A stretch of DNA of 60,028 nt from Chloroflexota bacterium (GCA_023382055.1 JAMCQN010000160.1:1-60028), one strand, 5' to 3'; shown: positions 10,434 through 19,873, numbered from the stretch's first letter. Notes: generated from the letters alone by a model not told the origin. Numbers and translations: made by a program.

Positions 10434-11292
10434 TTGACAGAAATAGTAACACTATTAGGAACAATCGCGCCGCTATTAGAATCAGCGAGTCTTCGCCAGA
10501 TGAGCCAGGTTATCTTTGGAATGCTGGTCATCACTGGGCGGATTACGATGCTGGGGCTGTCGCGCTGGACAGAGAAAGGCGGCAGCTATCGAAGCATCCA
10601 GCGGTTATATCAGAGCGCACTGCCCTGGAAAGCGATCCAGTGGCGCTCAATCCTGAGCTCGTGCGTATCCAAACAGCCCTGCAAACCCTGTTGGAAACGG
10701 TCAATGCGACGATACGTTTGAAATATGTGGTCATGGATGGTCATTTTGGCAACAATCCGAGCGCGAGCATGATCAGACATGCGAACCCTCCCAGCAGGCA
10801 GGGCTGTGAAGCCTGCATTTGATCTCCAAACTGCGTTCCGATGCCGCGCTCTATCCTGCCTTTGAAGGCGCACACCCCGGCCCAGGTCGGAAGCCCAAGT
10901 ATGGCGCCAAAGTCGATGTGCGTAACATGGATGCCAAATACCTGCAGGACACGTCCATCAAAGACCACCTGCGCACCGCCATTTACCAGGGCCAGTTCTA
11001 CAACAAGGAGTTTGCTTTTGCTTTGAACGTGGTCGTCATTGTCAAGACCAATCTGCAGACGCACTCACAAGCGCACGTGATTTTGTTCAGCACTGACCTG
11101 GAGCAGGCCTATGCCAACCCGGGCGCGCTGCTGGTGAAGGGCCGGCGCTACGATGAAGCGGTTGAACTGTATCATGCCGCGATGGAACTCGATCCGCGCT
11201 ATACGAGCGTTTACGATACGGTTGACCTGCTGTTGAAGCAACGGTGGATCGGCCAGGCGGACAATCTGTTGAATAACGCCTTTGCGGCGTGA
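10434..11292 (+). pseudogene. Broken DDE transposase (IS4-like group) with TPR-like tail
   Basis: Three frames carry consecutive pieces of one transposase. From TTG 10434: the N-terminus with GRITMLGLSRWTEKGGSYRS. Around 10640-10822 in another frame: a central piece with YVVMDGHFGNNPS, containing a DDE aspartate. From 10819 in the third frame: LISKLRSDAALY...GRKPKYGAKVD and NVVVIVKTNLQT. At least two frameshifts or deletions separate them. The C-terminal DDE glutamate region is missing. After about 11110 the frame continues into a TPR-like segment (GRRYDEAVELYHAAMELDP) ending at 11292, which looks like the tail of an unrelated host gene. A related N-terminal fragment lies at 52366-52552. Confidence 0.8.
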
Positions 11293-11381
11293 GAGATTCG
11301 CTGAAAGCCTGCTCCCAACGCCACAACACACCTGTAGACACCCGGTTATTGATGGGCGACCGGAATGCGATAATAACCCTG

Positions 11382-11627
11382 CTACACCCGGCTCACGGGC
11401 AGGTTCAACTCCTCGATGAGATACTGGTTGTCGCTCACATGGTCTAGATGATAGCCATTCAACGTCCGCGACTGCAATATCCCGGGCGTCCGGGTAATCG
11501 ATCCATCCGCCGCCAGGTTCACGAGGAATTCCTGAAAAACGATGATTTGATACTTGACACCGTTCTCGCTCTGCACGACAAACCGCTCGATATCCTTGTA
11601 TTCTTTAGTCGCCACGTTCTCCCCCAT
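11382..11627 (-). CDS. Small hypothetical protein
   Basis: 81 residues from ATG 11627, or 77 from a GTG at 11615 that follows a GGGGGAG ribosome-site-like run. The sequence is balanced in composition (KYQIIVFQEFLVNL) and not a shadow of another gene, so it is probably real. No domain recognised. It lies alone between the transposase remnant and the mobA remnant, a region that seems to be decaying. Confidence 0.45.
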   Translation of the reverse strand: MGENVATKEYKDIERFVVQSENGVKYQIIVFQEFLVNLAADGSITRTPGILQSRTLNGYHLDHVSDNQYLIEELNLPVSRV

Positions 11628-12020
11628 TCGCTAGCCGCAGACTGCTGGCTCAAGTTGGCATTTACGCCAGTGAAACAGATCATTGGGTCAGTCTGCCGGG
11701 CCCAGCTACACGCACATTATTGCGCGGTGAATGCGTAGTGGAAATACGCGGTTGTGACGATATATTGGTCATGCACGTTGCCGCATAATGACAGATTCAT
11801 TGCAGTTCACTTAGATATCGCATTGGGGGAGTGCATCAAGGTGGACACTTCAACTTGAGTTGGCAACGGAAACCGGCTGAAGACTCGGCACGTAGTTTAA
11901 AGTGGACGCGACAGGGGTCGCGTACTCGCCAGACCTAAAGCACAGTTTTACCTCTCAATATTGCTGCTAATGAAGGCTGGCGCTGAGAATCTGCTGATGC
12001 CTGCTTCATATTGACTTCAC
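11628..12020. other. Non-coding stretch
   Basis: About 390 bases with no convincing open frame, terminator or repeat. I looked for the missing N-terminal P-loop of mobA here and did not find it. Confidence 0.5.
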
Positions 12021-12547
12021 GGGCCGCTGATGGCGCGCGTCTGCCAGCGTCTGACGCCAATTGCCGCGGAAATGATCGTGATTACAAACCACCCCGAGGC
12101 TTAGCGGTTCCTGGGTGTACGCCTTGCCTCGGATCTGCTGCCGGGTCGCGGGGCACTGTGCGAACTATACACCGCGCTGAGCCTGGCGCGTGAGTACGAG
12201 GCGGCCGTTGCCGGGTGCGACATGCCGTTCGTCAGCGCCGGATGCTGGCCTTTCAACATGACCTGCTGTTGCGCGAACCTGCAGACGCGGTTCCCCCGAC
12301 CGGCTGGCATGGCCTTGAACCATTCCACGCCATGGACAGCCGTGATGCATGCCTGCCCGCTGTACATGCCGCACTTGACAGCGGCATCTGGCGTGTGTCA
12401 ACGTGGCTGGACAGCTTGCGCGTGCGGATGCTCACGCCGGACGAGATACTTCGTCACGACCCGCAGCAACCGGCTTTCAGCAACGTCAACACTCCCGATG
12501 ACTTCGCCGAAGCTGAGCAGATCGCCCGCGAAGTTGGGGGTCTGTGA
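12021..12547 (+). pseudogene. mobA: Molybdenum cofactor guanylyltransferase (MobA) remnant
   Basis: MobA attaches GMP to molybdopterin to make the bis-MGD cofactor of DMSO-reductase-family enzymes. The frame starting at 12021 reads GPLMARVCQRLTPIAAEMIVITNHPEA, then an in-frame TAG at 12102, then RFLGV...LYTALSLAREYEAAVAGCDMPFVSA with the conserved CDMPF motif. Near 12239 the frame slips by one base, and the rest (RMLAFQHDLLLREP... NVNTPDDFAEAE, ending 12547) is in another frame. The N-terminal nucleotide-binding GGxSxRMG loop is missing. So the gene has lost its start, has one stop and one frameshift, and is clearly decayed. It sits back to back with moaA and the molybdoenzyme operon, so bis-MGD must now come from a mobA elsewhere. 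Confidence 0.8.
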
Positions 12548-12607
12548 ACGCTTTGAAGCCGCAATGCAACGACTCCATGCGCAAACGACGGCGTTGTCTT
12601 GTTAAGA

Positions 12608-13606
12608 CTATCCGCCAATCTGGCACATCATACGGTTGTGCGAGATCGCGATATCGCGCTGCCAGAGCCGGTGGCCTTCAGGCTTGCGCGCCGCGGCCTG
12701 TTCGATGAGCGTCGTCACGTCCTGGCCGCCTCGTAGCGCCTCGCGCACCGGTACTTCGCCCGTTTGAATCAGGCATGGGCGCAGGCGACCATCGGCGGTC
12801 AGACGCAGCCGGTTGCACGTTTCGCAGAAATGCTCGCCCAGCGGTGAGATGAAACCGACGGCGCCGGCTGCTCCCGGGATGCGGAATGTGCGCGCCGGGC
12901 CGTTGCCAGCCGGCGCCTCTGCCGGAAGCAGGTCGAGAGGCGCCAGTGTCTGGCGCATTTCCTGAACCGATACATAGCGGTCACGAGCAGATAGGAAACC
13001 CGCGCCCCAGTCGCCGGTGTTGCCAATTGGCATCAGTTCGATGAAGCGGATATGCCACGGATGGTCGAGTGAGAGCCGCGCCAGATCGAGCAGTTCGGCG
13101 TCGTTAATGCCGCGGATGACCACGGTGTTGAGCTTGATTGGCGCCAGCCCGGCGCGCTCAGCGGCTGCGATCCCGCGCCAGACCTGCCCGAATTCACCCA
13201 GGCGTGTGAGGCGGCGGAATGCCTTCTGGTCCAGCGTATCCAGGCTGATGTTGACACGCGACAACCCCGCGTCTGCCAGCGCCGGCGCTAGTTTCTCCAG
13301 CAGCAATCCGTTCGTGGTGAGTCCGATGTCCTGGATGCCGTCAATATGTGAGATCGCTGCAATCAGCCGCGCCACGTCCGGTCGCACCAGCGGTTCCCCG
13401 CCGGTCAGCCGGATACGAGAAACGCCCAACTGAGCCGCCGCGCGGACCACTTGCACGATCTCGCCCAAGGAAAGCAGTTCCTCGCGTGGTTGCCACTGCA
13501 CGCCCTCTGCGGGCATGCAGTAAGCGCACCGCAAATTACAGCGGTCGGTGACGGAGATGCGCAGGTAGTTGATGCGGCGACCAAATGCGTCGCTCAGTGT
13601 CCTCAT
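12608..13606 (-). CDS. moaA: GTP 3',8-cyclase MoaA
   Basis: 332 residues. Radical SAM enzyme for the first step of molybdenum cofactor synthesis. The N-terminal CxxxCxxC cluster motif is at C23, C27, C30 (TDRCNLRCAYCMP). The SAM-binding LTGGEPLVRPD follows, then the second Fe-S site (FCETCNRLRLTADGRLRPCL) and the C-terminal double glycine (CQIGG) needed for activity. The start is the ATG at 13606, which overlaps the stop of the FmdE-like gene by four bases (ATGA); longer in-frame starts upstream would run through that gene. Co-translation with the FmdE-like gene ties it to the molybdoenzyme block. Confidence 0.95.
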   Translation of the reverse strand: MRTLSDAFGRRINYLRISVTDRCNLRCAYCMPAEGVQWQPREELLSLGEIVQVVRAAAQLGVSRIRLTGGEPLVRPDVARLIAAISHIDGIQDIGLTTNGLLLEKLAPALADAGLSRVNISLDTLDQKAFRRLTRLGEFGQVWRGIAAAERAGLAPIKLNTVVIRGINDAELLDLARLSLDHPWHIRFIELMPIGNTGDWGAGFLSARDRYVSVQEMRQTLAPLDLLPAEAPAGNGPARTFRIPGAAGAVGFISPLGEHFCETCNRLRLTADGRLRPCLIQTGEVPVREALRGGQDVTTLIEQAAARKPEGHRLWQRDIAISHNRMMCQIGG

Positions 13607-14247
13607 TGAGGTGTTGGCGTCATGGCTACGGCAATTCCCACCACGGCAGGCCAGGGTGACTCGCCTGTCGGTTGGTAATAGCGCGAAATGCCCGCGCAAG
13701 CGCGGCACAGACACGCCCCATCGCGAACCACACCGCGCTCGTTGATGATCTCCTCTCCGCAAACAGCGCAAGCCGCGCGGGCGCCGGGTCTGCTGATGAT
13801 GGCTTGCATCGACACCGTCAATTCAACCAAAGCTGAGCAAAGCAACACGTCGGATGGCATGCGCTGATACGCATCCAGTTGGGTGTGCCAGCGGCTCTGT
13901 GAGGTCGTCACATATTCGACAGCGCGCTGGCGCGCCAGGGGATGCGGCCATATCCGCAGGGCGCGTTGGCTGCTCAGGCGCGTATCGACGAACGTAGCCG
14001 CCGCCTTTCCCTGATCCTCCAGACGCATCGTGCGATGACCGAGCGAGCAGCCCGTTGCCACCATGACGCCGTCGGCAAAGCAACCGTCTGTCTCGACGAA
14101 GATGAAGAGGCGCTTGTCTTGTTGGGGCAGAAGCAGGTCGAGTAACTCGCCCGCCAGCTCGCCCATGCGCAGGCCAAGCACCTGGCGCGGACAGATATGG
14201 TCGTGCAGCATTTGCAGTTGCTCTTGATATTGTTCGAGTTGGAACAT
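13603..14247 (-). CDS. FmdE-family protein with C-terminal zinc finger
   Basis: 214 residues. The N-terminal ~110 residues (HDHICPRQVLGLRMGELA, then ETDGCFADGVMVATGCSLGHRTM) match the FmdE domain found with molybdenum or tungsten formylmethanofuran dehydrogenases and other molybdoenzymes. The conserved H-x-H/C residues and the cysteines suggest metal or cofactor binding. The C-terminal part has a four-cysteine finger (CAVCGEEI...CRACAG). It lies between the molybdopterin oxidoreductase gene and moaA in the same direction, so a role in maturation or cofactor supply is likely, but the biochemical activity of the family is not established. Confidence 0.8.
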   Translation of the reverse strand: MFQLEQYQEQLQMLHDHICPRQVLGLRMGELAGELLDLLLPQQDKRLFIFVETDGCFADGVMVATGCSLGHRTMRLEDQGKAAATFVDTRLSSQRALRIWPHPLARQRAVEYVTTSQSRWHTQLDAYQRMPSDVLLCSALVELTVSMQAIISRPGARAACAVCGEEIINERGVVRDGACLCRACAGISRYYQPTGESPWPAVVGIAVAMTPTPQ

Positions 14248-14295
14248 ATGTTGACTACGTCAGGACTGTGAACGTTGGTGCAGGCAATTGACTAT

Positions 14296-14323
14296 AGAGT
14301 GGGCAACCCGCGTTGCCCACTCT
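14296..14323 (-). terminator. Hairpin after the molybdoenzyme operon
   Basis: A perfect 12-bp stem (AGAGTGGGCAAC at 14296-14307 with its complement at 14312-14323) and a four-base loop, ten bases past the stop of the catalytic subunit. On the minus strand it lacks a clear T run, so it may attenuate rather than fully stop transcription into the FmdE-moaA genes. Confidence 0.5.
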
Positions 14324-14332
14324 GCTTTTACT

Positions 14333-17300
14333 TTATACCTTCACCAACTTGACTTTCGTGTCGTAGAAACTCGCGCTGCCGCCGATCGGATCGGTAAGAC
14401 AGGTGGTCTTCGTACCTTCGTCCAGCAAAAGCACGGGGTTCGAGCAAAGCCCAGCCGAGCGGCGCGGATCGCCTTTGATCGTCTGCCCGTCAACCACCAC
14501 ATCGCGCGCGCCGTAGGCCCAGTGACCATATGACCACGAGACGAGGATGACGCCGGGGCGCACGCCCTGAATGATTTTCACATTGCCCTGTACAGGCTCG
14601 CGCTGGCCGTTGGCGAGGTCAAGTATCCCATCCGGATTTGTGCGCGACAGCAACCGCACTACGTCGCCGTCGCGCAAGCCGAGCGTCGCCGCATCGCGCG
14701 GATTGATGAGCACGTGGTTCGTCGGCATCACGCCCATCCCGCCCTGCATCCAGTAATTGCTGATCGTGCGCGATTGCCCGCCCGTCACCTCTTTGTAGGT
14801 GATGATATGGAACGGCATATCCTTGTCGTCAACGATCGTGCCCGTGCTGTTTTGAGTCGGCTCGAAGTGCGCAACGCCGGTGAACGGCTTACCCGTGATA
14901 CTGTCTTTGCCCAGCGCGACTGGCTCAACGAACAGGTTGAGCTGGCGCCCGTATGGATGTCCAACGTAATCGCCCGCATATCCTTTGGCCGAAGCCTCAA
15001 ACCGTCCGCCCCGATTCATGACGTACACGACCTTGCGCCACAGCGCATCGCCGACTGCGTTCTTCCATTTGGCTTCGTCGTACACGCCCGCGGGCAGGTG
15101 CGCCCGCGCTTTGCGGAAGATGGCGAGTTCCGTATCGTCTGCGTCAGGCACTGCGTCCGCGGCGTCCTTCGCATCGCCGAACGCGATGTTGGCGACGCCG
15201 CGCAGGTAGTAATCCTCAGGGCGATTGAAGTCGCCGTGATCGCCGAAGCCCTTCTTGCCGATGCCCGGCAGGCCCAGCGCCTTGGCAATCGCAATCATCA
15301 CCGCTTCCATCGAGATCGGCATTTGCTCGCCGTCAACCGTCACGATCTCCGGAACTGGCGCGGCAATCGGCTGGCGGATGCGGATGTTCTTGGTCACCTC
15401 GGGCGGCGGCGAGCCGAGGAATGCCCAGCGTTCCACGTAGGTGATGTCGGGGAAGATATAGTCGGCGTACATGGAGCTTTCGGCAATCACAATGTCATCG
15501 GCGATATAGAGCGGAATCTTATCCACGTCCGCGAGCATCTTGATCTGCTCCGCGCCAGCCGGCGTCGCCAGCGCGGGCGTGCCCATGTGCAGCCACAGGA
15601 TTTTAACGGGATACGGATACTGCGCGTATGCAGCGGGAATCACTTCCTGATAGACGTTCGAAGTGTAGGGATAGAACGGACGCGGCGCGGGATAGTCCTT
15701 GAACAGGGTCGTCTTTTCGTAGGTCGAACCCTCGCGCGTGAGTTTGATGCCGGACGCGCCGATCTTGCCGGGATGACCGCCGCCGAGATCGAACGGCTTG
15801 TCCTTATTGCCGATGGCGTTCCACGCGCCGCCGCCCGCGCTCATCCCGCCCTTCCAGTCCATATTGCCGATGAGCAGGTTCAGCGCAATAAGCGCCTGCG
15901 CGGTGTAGTAGCCATTGGTGTGCTGGACGGCGCCGCGGTAGAATTCGACGCCCGCCTTCTTGCCGTGTGAGGTAAATTCACGGGCGAGATCGGCAACCGT
16001 CGTGGTATCGACGCCCGCCAGTTGCGCCCACTCTTCGATCGCCTTGGCCGACACTTCATCCTTCAAGAGTTGCAGACCGCTCTTGACCGCGAATCCTTGC
16101 AGCGTCGTGTCCGCGAACAGGTCGCCGGCGACGGCGTTCTTGTCATCGGTGGGGTTCACCAGCGTCGGCGCGCCTTTTACGAGCGCGACGAAGGGATCGA
16201 GCGCATACGATGCGCCGTCAGGCGTGACCCAGGCGGTTGCTGTCTTGCCGGCTGAGTCGGTAGTCTCTTTTTTCTCCACCAGTTTGAGATCGCTGCCCCG
16301 CACGAGCGCGCCCGCGTGACCCTTGTCGTCTACCTTGACGAGCCATGTCGCATTCGTCCAGGTTTTCTCTTTGACGGCGAGCGCGGCGGCTTTGTTCGCA
16401 TTCGCGAGGTATTTTGAGTCATAGCGATTGTTGTCAATGATCCAGCGCAGCATCCCGAGCGCGAACGGCAGGTCGCCCGTCGGCAGTACGGGGATCCACC
16501 AGCCCTTCGCGGCGGTTTTGGACAGACGCGGGTCAACGACCGCGATCTTGAGGTTGCGTTCGACCAGCGACTTGGTGACCGCCTCGGCCATCGTCGTAGG
16601 GCCGAAATTCGCCTCGAACGCGCCCGTGCCCCAGAAGATGACAAATTCGGCATTGAGCGTGTCGGGCTTCATGTGGTTCGGGCCCGTCGCCCACTTGCCA
16701 TCGCCGTACTGCGCGGTCGTGTAGGTGTACGCGATATGATGCGATTGCTCGCAGATGGTGGTGTGATCGTACCAGTTGATCGAACCGCACGTGTTGAGCG
16801 TGAAGCGCTGCGCGTAATTGTTGCGCCCTGGCTCGATGCGACCTGCGAGAAAGACGAATTGGTTGTTCTTGACGCCGAGATCGGGATGGTCGGGATCGAT
16901 CAACAGGTTGAGTTCGCCCGCGTGCTTGGACTTGAATTCGTCCAGCTTCATCTTTTTGCCCGCGACCGCCGTTGCGTCGGCGGCGAGACCAGCCACCCCC
17001 TTGGCATCTTTTGTCGCCAGCACGTCCTTGAACCCAGGCACTACGCGGTCCTCGCCGATGTCGGCAAACAGTTTGCCGCCGTTGACGATTTCGTTGATTG
17101 CCTGATCGAAGGGAATCGCCTGCCACTTACTAGACCCGCGCGGCCCCGCCCGCTTCAGCACCTTGACGATGCGATACGGGTCGTACTGCGTCTGGATCGT
17201 CGCCTGACCTTTCGGGCAGAGTTTGCCGTCCACGCGCGCGGCATCGGCCGGCGAAGTCTTGTAGTCAATCGGCAGCAGCATGTTGTTCGGGCTGTAGGGA

Positions 17301-17590
17301 TTGCCATCCACTTTGACGAGAATGCCGTCCTGGATTTTGCCCTTAATCGTGCATTGCGTGTTGCACTGCAAACATTCGCCGTAAATGATATTCTCGGGCG
17401 ACGCAAGGGGATAGTTGGCGTCGCCCGCGGCGGAAGCTTCCGCCGCGCCTTCCCACACCCGATGCAACTGGCTGGCAAACAGCGCCGTGCCGCCGAGAAA
17501 GGCAGAGGCTTTGAGAAATTCGCGGCGCGTAGTAACTCCGTGCGCCTGCGGACGGGTTTCCGGTGTTTCTGTCGAGACTCGCGCTTCCAT
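14333..17590 (-). CDS. Molybdopterin oxidoreductase, catalytic subunit (TtrA/PsrA/ArrA type)
   Basis: 1085 residues, exported by the Tat system (TTRREFLKASAFLGG near the N-terminus). A [4Fe-4S] site (ECLQCNTQC...LCPKG) lies at about residues 70-130. The segment YDHTTICEQS near residue 280 places a cysteine where this clade has its Mo ligand, as in polysulfide, thiosulfate, tetrathionate and arsenate reductases. The length fits tetrathionate reductase TtrA best; PsrA/PhsA/ArrA are usually 750-870. The C-terminal dinucleotide-binding region (INPRDAATLGLRDGDVVRL) is intact. It should work outside the membrane with the Fe-S and NrfD subunits just upstream, as a quinol-linked terminal reductase. 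Stop of the NrfD gene and this ATG overlap (TAATG), with AAGGAGAT before it. The substrate is inferred only. Confidence 0.85.
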   Translation of the reverse strand: MEARVSTETPETRPQAHGVTTRREFLKASAFLGGTALFASQLHRVWEGAAEASAAGDANYPLASPENIIYGECLQCNTQCTIKGKIQDGILVKVDGNPYSPNNMLLPIDYKTSPADAARVDGKLCPKGQATIQTQYDPYRIVKVLKRAGPRGSSKWQAIPFDQAINEIVNGGKLFADIGEDRVVPGFKDVLATKDAKGVAGLAADATAVAGKKMKLDEFKSKHAGELNLLIDPDHPDLGVKNNQFVFLAGRIEPGRNNYAQRFTLNTCGSINWYDHTTICEQSHHIAYTYTTAQYGDGKWATGPNHMKPDTLNAEFVIFWGTGAFEANFGPTTMAEAVTKSLVERNLKIAVVDPRLSKTAAKGWWIPVLPTGDLPFALGMLRWIIDNNRYDSKYLANANKAAALAVKEKTWTNATWLVKVDDKGHAGALVRGSDLKLVEKKETTDSAGKTATAWVTPDGASYALDPFVALVKGAPTLVNPTDDKNAVAGDLFADTTLQGFAVKSGLQLLKDEVSAKAIEEWAQLAGVDTTTVADLAREFTSHGKKAGVEFYRGAVQHTNGYYTAQALIALNLLIGNMDWKGGMSAGGGAWNAIGNKDKPFDLGGGHPGKIGASGIKLTREGSTYEKTTLFKDYPAPRPFYPYTSNVYQEVIPAAYAQYPYPVKILWLHMGTPALATPAGAEQIKMLADVDKIPLYIADDIVIAESSMYADYIFPDITYVERWAFLGSPPPEVTKNIRIRQPIAAPVPEIVTVDGEQMPISMEAVMIAIAKALGLPGIGKKGFGDHGDFNRPEDYYLRGVANIAFGDAKDAADAVPDADDTELAIFRKARAHLPAGVYDEAKWKNAVGDALWRKVVYVMNRGGRFEASAKGYAGDYVGHPYGRQLNLFVEPVALGKDSITGKPFTGVAHFEPTQNSTGTIVDDKDMPFHIITYKEVTGGQSRTISNYWMQGGMGVMPTNHVLINPRDAATLGLRDGDVVRLLSRTNPDGILDLANGQREPVQGNVKIIQGVRPGVILVSWSYGHWAYGARDVVVDGQTIKGDPRRSAGLCSNPVLLLDEGTKTTCLTDPIGGSASFYDTKVKLVKV

Positions 17591-18819
17591 TATGCTATCT
17601 CCTTAGGGGCTTGAACCAGGGGCAGAAGCCGATAGCCCAGGTAAAAGAGACCGATGCCCAACATGAAGACGAACAACGCCACCTGCCATTCGGTGAGCGA
17701 TGGGAAGTAAGAAAAGAGCAGGCGCGGACCTTGGTACGCCTCCTGCAGACCGGGAAATGCCGAAGTGATGAGACCTGGAATCACAATGTTCAGGCGCACC
17801 GCCATGAATAACGTCGCCACCAGCGCGCCCGCGGCGCCCAGCCGCCAGGGACGATGCTGTCCCATCGCGATGAGCGCAAATGGGATGAGGATGCCCAAGA
17901 GAATGTGAAAGACCCAGAAGACCCACCAGTATGGGCCAAAGAGCACCGTCTGGAAGGTCTGGACCTCGGCGCCGACACCATACCAGACCCGCGTGGATAC
18001 CTCAGCCCATTCGAGCAGCAGATCGAGAGCCAGCAGCCCCACCAGAATCCGGCTGAGCAGGGTGATCATCGCGCGCCAGGTCTCGTCGCGACGGGGCCAC
18101 GCGAACACGGTCACGGCGAGGAGGAGAGCCGAACCGGAGGCCAGCGCGCCAGTGAGAAAGAAGATCGGATAGAGCGGCCCATACCAGTAGGACCGCGCCA
18201 GCAGTGTGGCAAACAAGGCGCCCATGCCGCCGTGAAAAGCGATGGCCAGCGGCACGCCAATGGTCCCCAGAATCCGCAGCAGACGCCGATCGCCCTCGAC
18301 GGTTTGCGCGTCCAGCCCCGTTCGGCCGAGTAGAATCAAACGGGCCAATTGCGCGCGCCTGTCCTGCTGCGCCGCCCACCCTGCCAGATCCCGCCGCAGC
18401 GCGAACCAGAGTTCCGCCAGCAGCAACAGGAAATACGCGCTATAAAGCCAGACTATCCAGGTCATGAGCGAGTGGAAATTGGGACGGGTGAAGACGGAAA
18501 GGAACCGCTCCATATGTCCGATGTCGAACCAGGCGCTGAGAATGGCGAGGAAAAGACAGACCAGCGCGGTGAACAGCGCCAGTTTGCCCACCGGTTCCAG
18601 TTGTTTCACCCGGAACACATAGACCAGGGAGGAGAGGAGAAAGGCGCCGGCCGAAAGTCCGATGAAGTAAATATCCAAGATCGGAAGAGCACACCACACG
18701 ATGTAACTGCCCAGGGCCGTCGGTTGGAGTCCTTCGCTGACTCGCAAGTAAACTCCCAGTGCGCCGGCGACCATCAGCAGGAACCACAGGGCGTAAAAGA
18801 TCCAGCGTAGCGTTTTCAT
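17590..18819 (-). CDS. NrfD/PsrC-family membrane anchor subunit
   Basis: 409 residues, about nine to ten membrane helices, of the NrfD/PsrC/TtrC family that passes electrons between the quinone pool and the Fe-S subunit. YFIGLSAGAFLLSSLVYVF near residue 55 is the typical first conserved helix. ATG 18819 is preferred to GTG 18828: an AAGGAG site lies eight bases before the ATG but touches the GTG. The ribosome site overlaps the stop of the Fe-S gene, so these are tightly coupled. Odd: a 17-base stretch in this gene (18678-18694) is identical to part of an Illumina adapter and codes for residues around WCALPIL; the local protein sequence should be treated with care. Confidence 0.85.
   Translation of the reverse strand: MKTLRWIFYALWFLLMVAGALGVYLRVSEGLQPTALGSYIVWCALPILDIYFIGLSAGAFLLSSLVYVFRVKQLEPVGKLALFTALVCLFLAILSAWFDIGHMERFLSVFTRPNFHSLMTWIVWLYSAYFLLLLAELWFALRRDLAGWAAQQDRRAQLARLILLGRTGLDAQTVEGDRRLLRILGTIGVPLAIAFHGGMGALFATLLARSYWYGPLYPIFFLTGALASGSALLLAVTVFAWPRRDETWRAMITLLSRILVGLLALDLLLEWAEVSTRVWYGVGAEVQTFQTVLFGPYWWVFWVFHILLGILIPFALIAMGQHRPWRLGAAGALVATLFMAVRLNIVIPGLITSAFPGLQEAYQGPRLLFSYFPSLTEWQVALFVFMLGIGLFYLGYRLLPLVQAPKEIA
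18678..18694. other. 17-base match to Illumina adapter inside the NrfD gene
   Basis: The plus strand reads AGATCGGAAGAGCACAC, identical to the start of the common Illumina adapter; on the coding strand GTGTGCTCTTCCGATCT is the end of the matching primer. The match then stops. The reading frame stays open. Confidence 0.6.
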
Positions 18820-18831
18820 GGTTTTCACTCC

Positions 18832-19737
18832 TTACATGAGGTAATGTACTTTTGGCTCGGTACCCAATTCTTCTTTGAGGCGCAGAACGTTGGGCTGAGC
18901 GATCAGTTCGCTGACCAGGCTCGCCGCATCGTTCGCGTCGCCAAAATAAGTGGCGCGGCCAATACAGGTTGTCGTGCACGCCGGCAACATCCCGTTTTCG
19001 ATACGATGGATACAGAAATGGCACTTGCGCGCGTTGCCGATGGGCGATTCGCCTTTCTGGCGGGGATAGCGATTGCCGTACTCAAAGTTCGCCGCCGCTT
19101 CATAGCCCCGGGCTTGAGCCCCGGCGACGGCGGCGGGACCGGACGGAGTGCCGTCGGTGTACGCCTCCCCAAAGTCAAACACGCGCGCCGCGTAAGGGCA
19201 GGCGGTGATGCAATAGCGGCAGCCGATGCACGCCTCATAGTCAATCGCGACGATGCCATCAGGACGTTTAAAAGTCGCGCTGACCGGGCAGACGGGCACG
19301 CAGGGCGGGTTGTCGCACTGCATACACGGGCGCGGCAGGAATCGGCGTGTGACATTAGGGTATGCGCCGATCTCTTCGTCGATGACGGGGCGATAAACCA
19401 CGCCAGGCGGGAGCTTATTCTCGGCCACACACGCAACTGTGCAGGCGCTGCAGCCGACGCACTTGCGCAGGTCGATCACCATGATCCAGCGCCGCTGATT
19501 CGCCGGTTTCTTGAGCGCCTCTACCAGTTCGACCCGCATACGCTCCAGTGAATCGAGCGTAGCCGGATCGGCATTGGCATTCACGGCGTTCTGGATGCGA
19601 GCTTCGTGCTCGGCCAGCGCCGTTTCGGGGCTGGCGCCCAGCTTTTCGATGACGGAAAGCGCAACAGCCGCGCCGCCTGCGGCGGCTAAACCGCGCAGGA
19701 ACTGGCGTCGCTTTGTTACGGCAGCCTTGTCTGACAT
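18832..19737 (-). CDS. Tat-exported 4x[4Fe-4S] electron-transfer subunit (TtrB/PsrB type)
   Basis: 301 residues from ATG 19737, which follows AAGGAGG; longer in-frame starts upstream lack one and cross the regulatory region. A Tat signal ([15 protein letters not shown]) leads. Four cysteine groups follow: [37 protein letters not shown] and CHFCIHRI...CTTTC, the standard set for four cubane clusters. It shuttles electrons from the NrfD anchor to the molybdenum subunit. First gene of the three-gene enzyme operon. An early Tat leader on this subunit is typical of tetrathionate reductase TtrB. Confidence 0.92.
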   Translation of the reverse strand: MSDKAAVTKRRQFLRGLAAAGGAAVALSVIEKLGASPETALAEHEARIQNAVNANADPATLDSLERMRVELVEALKKPANQRRWIMVIDLRKCVGCSACTVACVAENKLPPGVVYRPVIDEEIGAYPNVTRRFLPRPCMQCDNPPCVPVCPVSATFKRPDGIVAIDYEACIGCRYCITACPYAARVFDFGEAYTDGTPSGPAAVAGAQARGYEAAANFEYGNRYPRQKGESPIGNARKCHFCIHRIENGMLPACTTTCIGRATYFGDANDAASLVSELIAQPNVLRLKEELGTEPKVHYLM

Positions 19738-19854
19738 TCCTGTACCTCCTTGTCTTATCCGGGCAAAAGAGAAGTCCATCTTCGGTGAGTCACTGGAGCA
19801 TACAAAATCAACAGAGCGCGGTATAGCGGGGCATTCCCCATTTCTGACCGCCAT

Positions 19855-19873
19855 TGTCAGGGAATACCTGACA
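19855..19873. promoter_or_regulatory. Inverted repeat in the divergent control region
   Basis: TGTCAGG, five bases, CCTGACA. It lies between the molybdoenzyme operon (minus strand) and the CopZ-like gene (plus strand). On the minus strand a TATACC -10-like box sits at 19820-19825 with no good -35, so the dyad would be about 50 bases before the start, a usual place for an activator. Confidence 0.4.

Noticed and set aside
14714-17614. Frames of 418 and 313 residues antisense to the molybdoenzyme gene
   Set aside because: Shadows of a clear 1085-residue gene; composition is that of reversed codons.
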